Part shown: positions 26,555-33,872 of the stretch, one piece after another
Layout of the letters: every line of letters begins with the position of its first letter
Numbering within the stretch: position 1 is the first letter of the stretch
From: Geminicoccaceae bacterium
GTDB taxonomy: Bacteria; Pseudomonadota; Alphaproteobacteria; Geminicoccales; Geminicoccaceae
Assembly (NCBI GenBank): GCA_025062095.1
Contig: JANXAZ010000034.1
Coordinates: 1-35,586, forward strand
Direction of reading: 5' to 3'
DNA length: 35,586 nt
Notes under the pieces: generated by a model
Database searches by the model: none
The model's input: the letters and a program-made list of their open reading frames with translations, nothing else
Told to the model about the DNA's origin: nothing
Made by a program: the position numbers and the translations under genes

Positions 26555-27205
26555 ATGTCCGGGATCATGCGTCGTGCCCGTTTCGGATGGCTCGCGGGAG
26601 CGGCCGCGCTCGTCGCGGCGAGTGCGACCGTGGCCGAGGCCCAGCAGGGCAAGTCGGCGGGCAACCTCGTGGTGCGGGCGCGCGGGATCGCGGTGATCCC
26701 CGAGGACCGCGCGCGTATCGAGACGATCGGAGGCGATACCGACCTCTCGAACGTGGTCGTACCCGAGCTCGACTTCAGCTATTTCTCGACCGACAATCTG
26801 GCGCTCGAGCTCATCCTCGCCACCACGCCGCACGACATCGACGTCGAGAACAGCGCGATCGGGGATCGCAAGATCGGCTCGGTGTGGCTGTTGCCGCCCA
26901 CGCCCACGCTGCAATACCATTTCCTGCCCAGAGGCGACTGCAGCCCCTATGTCGGCGCCGGCGTCAACTTCACCTTGTTCTACGGCATCGACGAGAAAAA
27001 CCCGATCCAGAAGATCGATATCGATCCGGCCTTCGGCTGGGCGCTCCAGGCCGGCTTCGACTATCGCATCGCCGATCGCTGGTACCTGAACGTCGACGTC
27101 AAGAAGCTGTTCCTCGACGCCGACGCCGAGATCAACCGCGCCGTCGACGCCGAGGTCGAGATCAATCCCTGGATCTTCGGCTCGGGTGTCGGCTATCGCT
27201 TCTGA
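26555..27205 (+). CDS. OmpW family outer membrane protein
   Basis: Eight-stranded outer-membrane beta-barrel of the OmpW/AlkL type, channels for small hydrophobic molecules. The 216 residues begin with a signal peptide (charged MRRARF, hydrophobic GWLAGAAALVAA, probable cleavage after AEA around residue 29), then NLVVRARGIAVIPED, ELDFSYFSTDNLALELI, PTLQYHFLP, YVGAGVNFTLFYG and the terminal phenylalanine of GVGYRF typical of barrel proteins. The ATG at 26555 is preceded by GAGGGGGAG; the ATG at 26567 is an alternative. It follows the acyl-CoA dehydrogenase by 142 bp, so uptake of a hydrophobic substrate for that cluster is possible but unproven. Confidence 0.9.
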   Translation: MSGIMRRARFGWLAGAAALVAASATVAEAQQGKSAGNLVVRARGIAVIPEDRARIETIGGDTDLSNVVVPELDFSYFSTDNLALELILATTPHDIDVENSAIGDRKIGSVWLLPPTPTLQYHFLPRGDCSPYVGAGVNFTLFYGIDEKNPIQKIDIDPAFGWALQAGFDYRIADRWYLNVDVKKLFLDADAEINRAVDAEVEINPWIFGSGVGYRF

Positions 27206-27239
27206 TCCGCCGATCCGCGGCCGGAGCCTTTCGGCACGA

Positions 27240-27271
27240 CGGGAGCGCGAGCGGCTCCGCTCGCGCTCCCG
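27240..27271. terminator. Perfect 14-bp hairpin after the OmpW gene
   Basis: Arms CGGGAGCGCGAGCG (27240-27253) and its exact complement (27258-27271) flank a GCTC loop. It begins 34 bp after the ompW stop and lies 50 bp before the next start. No T tract follows (GCGTTCTC), so it may be a weak or Rho-assisted terminator, or an mRNA 3'-end stabiliser. Confidence 0.5.
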
Positions 27272-27321
27272 CGCGTTCTCGGCTATCCTCGCGCGACCAC
27301 CGAAGTGGTCGGGAGGCGAGG

Positions 27322-27963
27322 ATGGCGAACGAACGAGAAGCCGATCCCACCCGGATCCGCTACCGCGTGCGCGAAGCGGTCGGGGTCTTCCACGCCGTCG
27401 AATGGCTCGAGGACGCGATCGTGGCGCTGCAGGAAGCGGGCTTCGATCGCTCCCAGATCAACCTGCTCTCCAGCCTCGAAGCCGCCGAGCGCAAGCTCGG
27501 CCGGCCGATCCGGGACGTGCGCGAGCTCGAAGACGAACCCGAGATCCCGCACGGCAATCCGATCGACCATCACGAGCTCGCCGAGGGGCGGGCGGCGCTC
27601 ACCGCCGGGCTCGCCGGCATCGGCAGTCTGGTGGCGATCGGAACCGTGGTCGCCACGGGCGGCGGGCTCGGCCTCCTGCTCGCGGCCGCGGCGCTCGCGG
27701 GCGGTCTCGGCGGCGGCATCGGGGCGCTCGTCGCCAAATATCTGGGCGATCGCCACGCCGAGGCGATCCAGCGGCAACTCGAGCGCGGTGGCCTGCTCCT
27801 GTGGGTGACGCTGCGCGATCCGGAGCAGGAGCGCAAAGCGGTCGAGATCTTGAAAGCGCACGGCGCGGAGGACGTGCACGTCCACGAGATCGAACACAGC
27901 TGGGGAGCGGAAGAGGTCCCCATCCGCCGCTGGCAACCCGATCCGTTCCTCTTGCCGCCGTGA
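27322..27963 (+). CDS. Glycine-zipper membrane-associated protein, stress-protein-like
   Basis: A 213-residue protein I cannot assign to a characterised family. Residues 12-50 (YRVREAVGVFHAVEWLEDAIVAL) resemble the start of small alpha/beta 'general stress protein 17M'-like domains. Residues 92-140 are a hydrophobic glycine/alanine-rich stretch (GLAGIGSLVAIGTVVATGGGLGLLLAAAALAGGLGGGIGAL) typical of glycine zippers. Residues 155-190 look like a second alpha/beta half (LLLWVTLRDPEQERKAVEILKAHGAEDVHVHEIE). The ATG at 27322 has a strong GGGAGGCGAGG site. It is convergent with hisA::hisIE, 19 bp away. Confidence 0.7.
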   Translation: MANEREADPTRIRYRVREAVGVFHAVEWLEDAIVALQEAGFDRSQINLLSSLEAAERKLGRPIRDVRELEDEPEIPHGNPIDHHELAEGRAALTAGLAGIGSLVAIGTVVATGGGLGLLLAAAALAGGLGGGIGALVAKYLGDRHAEAIQRQLERGGLLLWVTLRDPEQERKAVEILKAHGAEDVHVHEIEHSWGAEEVPIRRWQPDPFLLPP

Positions 27964-27982
27964 GCGCGCCCGCGCGCGCCTT

Positions 27983-29230
27983 TCAGCCGCGGCGCGTGAT
28001 CCGGCGGCCGCGGCGGTCGAGCTCGCGCTCGACTTCGGCGAGGCTCGCCCCCGTCGCCGCGAGCTTGACGAGGGCGAAATAGAAGAGATCCGCCGCCTCC
28101 CAGACGACCTCCCGGGGGGTGCGGGCGCGCGCGAGCTCTTCGGCCTCCTCGCGCAGCTTGGCGGCGAGGAGTTCGGGGTCTGCGAAAAGCCGGGCGGAAT
28201 AAGAGCCCTCGGGCGGGGCGAGACGGCGCGAACGCAGGATCGCCTCCAGGCGAGCGAGACCTTCCGCCTCGCCGAAGCAGGAATAGCGCGCGAGATGGCA
28301 GAAGCCGGGCGGCTTCTGGCGCACGACGAAGCGCAGCGCGTCGCGGTCGCAATCGAGATCGATACGCACCAGCTCCTGCGTGGCGCCGCTGGTCTCGCCC
28401 TTCACCCACAGCCCGCGCGCGCGCGACTGGTACACACCGGCCCGCCGCCGCACGGCTTCCCGCAAGGAGTCCCGCGAGCTCCAGGCGAGCCCGAGGACGA
28501 TCCCGCGCTCGTCGGCGACCACGGTCGGGAACAGCCCGTCCGGGCGATCGGAGCGCAAGGGGGCGGCGATCGCATCGGCGAAATCGAGCCGACCGGTATA
28601 GAGCGCCATGCCCACCTGCGCGTCCGCCCCCAGCCGATCGAGGGCGGCGATCTCCTCGGCGGTTGTGATCCCGCCCGCGATCGTCACCCGACACTCGGGG
28701 CCGGCGGCGCGCACCACGGCTTCCGCGAGGGCCATGTCGGTTCCCGCCATCCGGCCCTCGCGCTCGACGAAGGTGACGAGGAAGCCGCCGACGAAGGGGC
28801 GGAGCTCTTCGATCCGCTCGAGGATCCCCCGCCCGGTGGGCTTCTTCCAGCCCTCCACCACGACCTCGCCGTGGCGGGCATCGAGCGCCGCGATCACGCG
28901 CTCGCGCGGCAAGGCGCGCAAGAGTTCGGGACGCGCGGCGGTCCCGAGCACGATCTTGGTCGCTCCGCGGTCGAGCCAGTACCGCGCCGTCTCGAGGTCG
29001 CGGATCCCGCCCCCCACGCGGCAGGAGAAACCGGCGTCGAGGAGCTTCTCGACGAGAGCCGCGTTCGAGCCGGTGCCGAGCGCGGCGTCGAGATCGACGA
29101 CCGCGATCTCGCCCGCGAGCGCGAAGCGCTCGGCGATCGGCAGCGGATCGCCGGCCTCGAGGGCGAGCTCCTCCCCGCCCACGAGCTGGACGACCCGTCC
29201 CCGCTGGAGATCGATCGAGGGGACGATCAC
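27983..29230 (-). CDS. HisA-HisI-HisE trifunctional fusion
   Basis: One 415-residue polypeptide covering three histidine-pathway steps. Residues 1-225 are the ProFAR isomerase HisA (TIM barrel; Asp7 in PSIDLQ, Asp117 in [14 protein letters not shown] and AGGIT phosphate sites). Residues 228-320 are phosphoribosyl-AMP cyclohydrolase HisI ([16 protein letters not shown]; zinc cysteines in [15 protein letters not shown] and YSCFG). Residues 330-412 are phosphoribosyl-ATP pyrophosphatase HisE ([25 protein letters not shown]). No stop or frame change separates them. The start is GTG at 29230, overlapping the hisF stop (GTGA). Expected HisA, HisI and HisE proteins are usually separate or only HisI-HisE fused. 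The HisA part is itself divergent ([24 protein letters not shown]). Confidence 0.93.
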   Translation of the reverse strand: MIVPSIDLQRGRVVQLVGGEELALEAGDPLPIAERFALAGEIAVVDLDAALGTGSNAALVEKLLDAGFSCRVGGGIRDLETARYWLDRGATKIVLGTAARPELLRALPRERVIAALDARHGEVVVEGWKKPTGRGILERIEELRPFVGGFLVTFVEREGRMAGTDMALAEAVVRAAGPECRVTIAGGITTAEEIAALDRLGADAQVGMALYTGRLDFADAIAAPLRSDRPDGLFPTVVADERGIVLGLAWSSRDSLREAVRRRAGVYQSRARGLWVKGETSGATQELVRIDLDCDRDALRFVVRQKPPGFCHLARYSCFGEAEGLARLEAILRSRRLAPPEGSYSARLFADPELLAAKLREEAEELARARTPREVVWEAADLFYFALVKLAATGASLAEVERELDRRGRRITRRG

Positions 29231-29982
29231 GGCCGCACCACCACGCCTTTCTCGTGCAGGTAGAGCTTGACGTCCCGCACGGTGAAATCGCCGTCGTGGA
29301 AGATCGAGGCGGCGAGCACGGCATCGGCCCCGACCGCGAGCGCTTCGAGCAGATGCTCGGGCCGATCGGCGCCGCCCGAGGCGATCACCGGGATCCGCAC
29401 CGCGGCGACGACCGCGCGCAAGAGCTCGAGATCGTAGCCCGCGCGCGTGCCGTCGCGATCGAAAGAGGTCAAGAGGATCTCGCCCGCGCCCGCGGCCTCG
29501 CCGCGTTTCGCCCAGGCCACGGCGTCGAGCCCGGTGCCCTCGCGGCCGCCCTTGACGCGCACCTCGAAGCCGCCTTCGGGCCGGCGCGCGGCGTCGATCG
29601 CGAGCACGCAGCACTGCCGGCCGAAGCGGTTGGCGATCTCGGTCAGAAGCGCGGGCCGTTGCACCGCGGCGGTGTTGACCGAGACTTTGTCGGCACCGGC
29701 TTCGAGCAACCGCCAGGCGTCCTCCTCGCTGCGGATCCCCCCGCCCACGGTGAGGGGGATCGAGAGCACCTCGCGCACCCGCCGGATCGTGTCGAGCTGA
29801 TGGCCGCGTCCTTCGGGGGTGGCCGAGACGTCGAGGATCACGATCTCGTCCGCGCCCTGATCCTCGTAAAGGCGCGCGCGCTCGGCCGGATCGCCGGCAT
29901 CGCGCAGATTCTGGAAGCGCACGCCTTTGACGACGCGGCCGTGGCTGACGTCCAGGCAGGGGATGATCCGGCGCGCGAGCAT
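29227..29982 (-). CDS. hisF: Imidazole glycerol phosphate synthase cyclase subunit
   Basis: Cyclase half of the HisH-HisF glutamine amidotransferase: uses ammonia from HisH to form imidazole glycerol phosphate and AICAR. The 251 residues hold catalytic Asp11 (RRIIPCLDV) and Asp130 (LAIDAARR), the phosphate loops GGGIRS and [10 protein letters not shown], and the conserved [14 protein letters not shown]. The ATG at 29982 shares one base with the hisH stop (TGATG) and the stop overlaps the start of hisA::hisIE, so all three genes are translationally linked. Confidence 0.96.
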   Translation of the reverse strand: MLARRIIPCLDVSHGRVVKGVRFQNLRDAGDPAERARLYEDQGADEIVILDVSATPEGRGHQLDTIRRVREVLSIPLTVGGGIRSEEDAWRLLEAGADKVSVNTAAVQRPALLTEIANRFGRQCCVLAIDAARRPEGGFEVRVKGGREGTGLDAVAWAKRGEAAGAGEILLTSFDRDGTRAGYDLELLRAVVAAVRIPVIASGGADRPEHLLEALAVGADAVLAASIFHDGDFTVRDVKLYLHEKGVVVRP

Positions 29983-30575
29983 CAGCCGCACTCCAGGAAG
30001 CGGCGGAGCAACGCCGCCCCGAAGACGCCCGAGAGTTCGGGGTGGAACTGGCAGCCGATCACCCGACCGCACTCGATCGCCGCCAGAAAGGGCCCGCCGT
30101 GCTCGCTGCGCGCGCAGGCCCACCCCGGCGCCTCGGTGGCGCGATAGGAGTTGGCGAAATAGGCCCAGCCGCGATCGACGAAGCGGCACGCGGGTTCGGG
30201 CTCGACCGTGTTCCAGCCGAACTGGGGCACGCGCACGTCTTCGGGGAAGCGGCGCACCGTGCCGGGGACGACGGCCAGGCCCGTGACCCCGGGGCTCTCC
30301 TCGCTCGCCGCGAAAAGGAGCTGATGGCCCACGCAGATCGCGAGCGTCGGCCGGTCCTGGGCGATGCGTCGGCGCAGCGCCTCGACGAAGCCCTGACCCA
30401 TCAGCCGCGCCATGGCGGCGCCGAAGGAACCCACCCCGGGCAGCACGACATGGGCGGCGCTCAGGATCTCCCGCCCCCGCTCGGCCAGGCGCACGCCGAC
30501 CGCGAGCCGACGGAAGGCGGCGGCGACGCTCGCGAGATTGGCCGTTCCCGTGGGCACGATCAGGACCTCGGCCAC
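29982..30575 (-). CDS. hisH: Imidazole glycerol phosphate synthase glutaminase subunit (variant)
   Basis: Class I glutaminase partner of HisF. The 197-residue protein has the triad Cys81 ([10 protein letters not shown]), His178 and Glu180 (QFHPELSG) and the [11 protein letters not shown] loop. It departs from the textbook sequence at the N-terminus ([15 protein letters not shown] instead of a DYGMGN-like start) and at YFANSYR, where many HisH proteins have an HSY motif. These features recur in a divergent HisH group outside the common proteobacterial form, as far as I recall. The start is GTG at 30575 with a GGGAGAGGA ribosome site. It lies 55 bp downstream of hisB. Confidence 0.93.
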   Translation of the reverse strand: MAEVLIVPTGTANLASVAAAFRRLAVGVRLAERGREILSAAHVVLPGVGSFGAAMARLMGQGFVEALRRRIAQDRPTLAICVGHQLLFAASEESPGVTGLAVVPGTVRRFPEDVRVPQFGWNTVEPEPACRFVDRGWAYFANSYRATEAPGWACARSEHGGPFLAAIECGRVIGCQFHPELSGVFGAALLRRFLECG

Positions 30576-30630
30576 GGTCCTCTCCCTTCTCGCGGCCTGC
30601 TCCGTCGCGCGCGCGCTTTCTCGTCCACCG

Positions 30631-31230
30631 TCACAGCACCCCTTTGGTGCTCGGCACTTCCGCCGAACCGTCCGAGGCGACCGCCTCGCGCAAGGCCAAC
30701 GCGAGGGCCTTGAAGGCCGCCTCGATCCGATGGTGATCGTTTTCGCCGCGTTCGACGTCCACGTGCAAGGCCATGCGTCCGGTCACCGCGAGCGAGCGGA
30801 AGAAGTGGACGAAGTTCTCGCTCGCCACGTCTCCGATCCGCTCGCGAACGAGCCCGAGCGACACGTGCGCGAAGGGACGGCCGGAAAGATCGACCACGAC
30901 ACGCGCGAGCGCCTCGTCGAGGGGGGCGAAGGCCGCGCCGAAGCGGCGGATGCCGCGCCGCTCGCCGAGCCCGGCGTCGAGCGCGGCGCCCAGAAGCAGC
31001 GCGCAATCCTCCACCGTGTGGTGATCGTCGACCTCGAGATCGCCCTCGCAGGCGAGCTCGAGATCGAAGCGGGCGTGGCGCGCGAGCGTGGCCAGCATGT
31101 GGTCGAGGAAGCCCAAGCCGGTGGCGACTTCGCTCCGGCCCGTGCCGTCGAGGTCGAGGACGACCACGACGGAGGTCTCGCGGGTGCGCCGTTCGAGCCG
31201 GGCTCGGCGGGACCGTCGCTCCTCCTCCAC
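30631..31230 (-). CDS. hisB: Imidazoleglycerol-phosphate dehydratase
   Basis: Mn-dependent dehydratase for the sixth histidine step. The 199-residue monofunctional form (no HisN phosphatase domain) shows RRTRETSVVVVLDLDGTG, TGLGFLDHMLATLARHARFDL, the metal site DDHHTVEDCALLLG and the second site GENDHHRIEAAFKALALALR. It starts at GTG 31230, 19 bp after hisG with a GGGGGAGC site. It is normal in length and motifs, unlike the more unusual HisA and HisH next to it. Confidence 0.95.
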   Translation of the reverse strand: MEEERRSRRARLERRTRETSVVVVLDLDGTGRSEVATGLGFLDHMLATLARHARFDLELACEGDLEVDDHHTVEDCALLLGAALDAGLGERRGIRRFGAAFAPLDEALARVVVDLSGRPFAHVSLGLVRERIGDVASENFVHFFRSLAVTGRMALHVDVERGENDHHRIEAAFKALALALREAVASDGSAEVPSTKGVL

Positions 31231-31249
31231 GCGCTCCCCCGCTCCCGCC

Positions 31250-32125
31250 TCAGACCACGATCTGGGCGATGTCGAAGACGACGATGTCGGTGCCGCCCCG
31301 CTCCTTGATCAAGCGGATGAGCTCGGGCAGCTGGGCGCGCGGCACGGCCGCTTTGACCGCGAAGCCGGCGTCGTGGTGCAACGGCGCGATCGTGGGCTCG
31401 CGCATGCACGGCAAGATCTCGACCACCCGTTCGAGGCATTCCTTGCTCACGTTGACCTCGAGCATCACGCGTTTGCGCGCATCGAGCACCGAGCGCACGA
31501 GCATGGTGAAATGCTCGATCACCGGCCGTTTGTTCGGGTCCTCGAGCGAGCGCGGATTGGCATAGAGACGGGTCGAGCTGTGCATGATCTCGTCGACCAC
31601 GAGCAGACCGTTCGCGCGCAACGTGGCACCGGTGGCCGTGTTGTCGACGATGCAATCGGCGTCTTCGGGAGGGAAGACTTCCGTCGCTCCGTACGAGCGG
31701 ACGATGCGCGCCTGCAGCCCCCGGCGCTCGAGCCAGCCGCGGGTGAGCCGCTCGTATTCGGTGGCGACCACGAACGGCCGCGCCGGGAGCTCGCCGTCCT
31801 CGAGGAAAGAGGGTGTGGCGGCGACGACGATGCGGACCGGATCGAGACCGGTATCCAAAAGCTCGACGAGATCGGCCTCGAGCTCGACGACCCAATCCGC
31901 GCCGGCGAAGCCGAGGTCGCGCGAGCCGTGGTGCAACATCTCGACGATGTTCTGCGGCTTCAAGAGCTTGGCCTCGAAACCGGGAAGCGAGAGCGAAGGC
32001 CGGTAGCCGCGCCGATCGAAGGTCACCCGGATCCCGGCATCGGCCAGAAGCGCGAGGACGTTGTCCTGCATCCGCCCCTTGGGGAGCGCGAGATGCACGA
32101 GAGGCGGTGAGGGTGCGGAGGACAC
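31250..32125 (-). CDS. hisG: ATP phosphoribosyltransferase, long form
   Basis: First committed enzyme of histidine synthesis, joining ATP and PRPP. The 291-residue product is the long form: two catalytic lobes (LALPKGRMQDNV near residue 12, GFAGADWVVE, the PRPP loop DNTATGATLRAN) and a C-terminal ACT-like regulatory domain (about 215-291; KRVMLEVNVSKECLERVVEILP, GGTDIVVFDIAQIVV). The long form is feedback-inhibited by histidine and needs no HisZ. The start is uncertain: GTG 32125 is chosen; GTG 32098 would give MHLALPKG. Neither has a Shine-Dalgarno. The GTG at 32200 lies too close to the presumed transcription start. Confidence 0.93.
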   Translation of the reverse strand: MSSAPSPPLVHLALPKGRMQDNVLALLADAGIRVTFDRRGYRPSLSLPGFEAKLLKPQNIVEMLHHGSRDLGFAGADWVVELEADLVELLDTGLDPVRIVVAATPSFLEDGELPARPFVVATEYERLTRGWLERRGLQARIVRSYGATEVFPPEDADCIVDNTATGATLRANGLLVVDEIMHSSTRLYANPRSLEDPNKRPVIEHFTMLVRSVLDARKRVMLEVNVSKECLERVVEILPCMREPTIAPLHHDAGFAVKAAVPRAQLPELIRLIKERGGTDIVVFDIAQIVV

Positions 32126-32179
32126 GGAGGGGGTCGGATCGGGGCCGTCGCGCCGTCGCTTCAGCGATCTGGGCCGGCT

Positions 32180-32191
32180 GTGCCTTGGCAC
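32180..32191. repeat. Palindrome in the hisG/kinase promoter region
   Basis: GTGCC-TT-GGCAC, 5-bp arms around a TT centre. It overlaps the -35 of the rightward promoter candidate and lies just inside the start of the his transcript, a suitable place for an operator. It is short, so chance is possible. Confidence 0.35.
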
Positions 32192-32211
32192 GCCGCGCAC
32201 CCGCTTATAGA
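32185..32211 (+). promoter_or_regulatory. Possible promoter for the FGGY-kinase homologue
   Basis: TTGGCA (32185-32190) and TATAGA (32206-32211), 15 bp apart, one or two short of optimal spacing. Predicted leader is about 65 nt before ATG 32283. The TATA element is shared with the leftward his promoter. Confidence 0.35.
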
Positions 32212-32232
32212 GAGCCGGTCACCGAGCGTAAA
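32204..32232 (-). promoter_or_regulatory. Probable promoter of the histidine operon
   Basis: On the minus strand TTTACG (32232-32227) and TATAAG (32209-32204) are 17 bp apart, giving a start near 32197 and a leader of about 72 nt before GTG 32125. The leader has no run of histidine codons, so classical his attenuation is not indicated. Confidence 0.5.
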
Positions 32233-32282
32233 GCGCGACGGCCGGATCGACGGGGCCCGCGCGTTCGAGGCGGGAGCGAGGC

Positions 32283-33785
32283 ATGGCGGAGGAGGAACGG
32301 CCGCGGGCCGTGCTGGGGGTGGACGTCGGTTCCGCGCGCACGATCGGGGTGTTGCTCGCCGCGGACGGTCGCGTCCTCGCCCGCGCCCGCGTCGACCATG
32401 CGCCGCTCGCGCCCCGGCCCGACCGGCTCGAGCAGGACCCCGAAACGCTGTGGTCGGCGTTCCGCGAGATCGTCCAGCGCCTCAAGGCGCTCGTCGAGGT
32501 CCGGCTCGTCGGGCTCGCGCTCACCGGCGAGCCGGGCGGGCTCGTCTTCCTCGATCGTGCCGGCGTTCCCGTCCGGCCGGCGATCCTCGGGCCCGACCGC
32601 CGCGCCGAGGCGGAGGCTCAGGAGCTCGCCGCGCGTCTTCCCCCCGCGCGGTTGCACGCGATCGCCGGCCGGCGGCTCGGCCCCTGTCTTTCCGCCGCCA
32701 AGATCCTCTGGCTCGCCGCCAACGAGCCGGAAGCGGCGCAACGCGTCACCAAGATCCTCTCGCCCAAGGGCTACGTGCTCTTCCGCTTGACCGGCGAGAC
32801 GGTGACGGATGCGAGCGCCGCGTCCGCGACCGGACTTCTCGATCTCGCCCGCCGGCAGTGGAGCGAGACCGTCCTCGAGGCGCTCGCGCTCGACCCCGAG
32901 CTCTTGCCCGAGGTCTTCGAGGGCGGGGAGGTGTGCGGGCGGGTGAGCGTGGCCGGTGCCGCCGAAACCGGCCTCCCGGTGGGCCTGCCGGTGGTCGCGG
33001 GCGGCAGCGAGCTCGCCTGTGCCGCGCTCGCCGCCGGGATCAAGCGCCAAGGCCAGGGGCTCTTGTGGCTGGAGCCGGGCGCCGGGTTCCTCTTGCCCTG
33101 CGGGCGGCCGCTCGTCGATCCCGAAGAGCGGCTCGAGAGCGCCTGCGGAGCGGCGGGGGGCTGGCTCCTCCTCGGCACGCTCCCGCAGGGGCCGAGCGCC
33201 TTGCGCTGGCTCGCCGAGACCCTCTGCCCGGAATGGGCGGAGGCGGCGCGCGCCGCCGGCTTGGAGCCGGTGGACGCGGTCCTCGGCGAGGCCGGCGCGG
33301 CCGAGCGCGCCGACGCCCCGTTGTTCTTCCCCGGCCTCGCGGAAGAAGGCATTCTCGGCCGTCCGGCCTTCGCGGAGCTCGCCTTCCATCACGGCCGCGC
33401 GGCCCTCGCCCGTGGCGTTCTCGAAGGTATCGGCTTCGCGCTCCTCGACCGGCTCGAGCGAGCGCGGGCCTTGGGTTGCGCTCCCGAGAGCTTGGCCGCG
33501 AGCGGCCGGGTCGCGGGAAGCGAAGCCTGGTCGCGGCTGCTCGCCGCTCAACTGGGGATTCCGCTCCGGCTCCTCGCCGGCGGCCTCGAGCCGGAGCGCG
33601 GTGCGGCCGTGCTCGCCGGGATCGGGGTCGGGCTCTTCCGCGACGGGGTCCGAGCCGCCGAAGGGATCGCCGAGGCCGAACTCGCCTCGATCGGCGTGGA
33701 GGCCGGGCTCGCCGCCCTCGAACGAACGCGCTACGGGCGTTGGCAGCGGCTGCACCGGGTCTTCGCCGCCTTCGCGACTTCCTGA
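32283..33785 (+). CDS. FGGY-family carbohydrate kinase homologue, active-site motifs altered
   Basis: Related to xylulokinase-type FGGY sugar kinases (500 residues, two ribonuclease-H-like lobes). Matches are GVDVGSA (12-18), RLEQDPETLW, PVRPAIL and TDASAASATGLLDL. However, several normally invariant positions differ: the catalytic GGGD is GGSE (240-243), the following SLGTSG ATP loop is WLEPGAG (262-268), the substrate GQMHG-type site is GEPGG, and the GGG of the ATP site in the C-terminal lobe is SGRVAGSE. It may be a kinase with changed chemistry or a catalytically dead regulator; sequence alone cannot decide. It is divergently transcribed from hisG and followed 87 bp later by a TadG-like gene. 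Confidence 0.8.
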   Translation: MAEEERPRAVLGVDVGSARTIGVLLAADGRVLARARVDHAPLAPRPDRLEQDPETLWSAFREIVQRLKALVEVRLVGLALTGEPGGLVFLDRAGVPVRPAILGPDRRAEAEAQELAARLPPARLHAIAGRRLGPCLSAAKILWLAANEPEAAQRVTKILSPKGYVLFRLTGETVTDASAASATGLLDLARRQWSETVLEALALDPELLPEVFEGGEVCGRVSVAGAAETGLPVGLPVVAGGSELACAALAAGIKRQGQGLLWLEPGAGFLLPCGRPLVDPEERLESACGAAGGWLLLGTLPQGPSALRWLAETLCPEWAEAARAAGLEPVDAVLGEAGAAERADAPLFFPGLAEEGILGRPAFAELAFHHGRAALARGVLEGIGFALLDRLERARALGCAPESLAASGRVAGSEAWSRLLAAQLGIPLRLLAGGLEPERGAAVLAGIGVGLFRDGVRAAEGIAEAELASIGVEAGLAALERTRYGRWQRLHRVFAAFATS

Positions 33786-33872
33786 GCGCGCCGCGCCCGA
33801 TCCGCGCCGCCCGTTCACGATTTTTCAACCCGAGCCCGGCAGGCTGCTGCGGGACCGATCCGGGACGCAGTC

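Noticed and set aside
32126-32197. Histidine attenuator leader peptide
   Set aside because: No run of histidine codons or competing hairpins was seen in the 72-nt leader.
32126-32200. Extended hisG N-terminus from GTG 32200
   Set aside because: The extra residues are Arg/Pro-rich without homology and the start would sit at or before the presumed transcription start.
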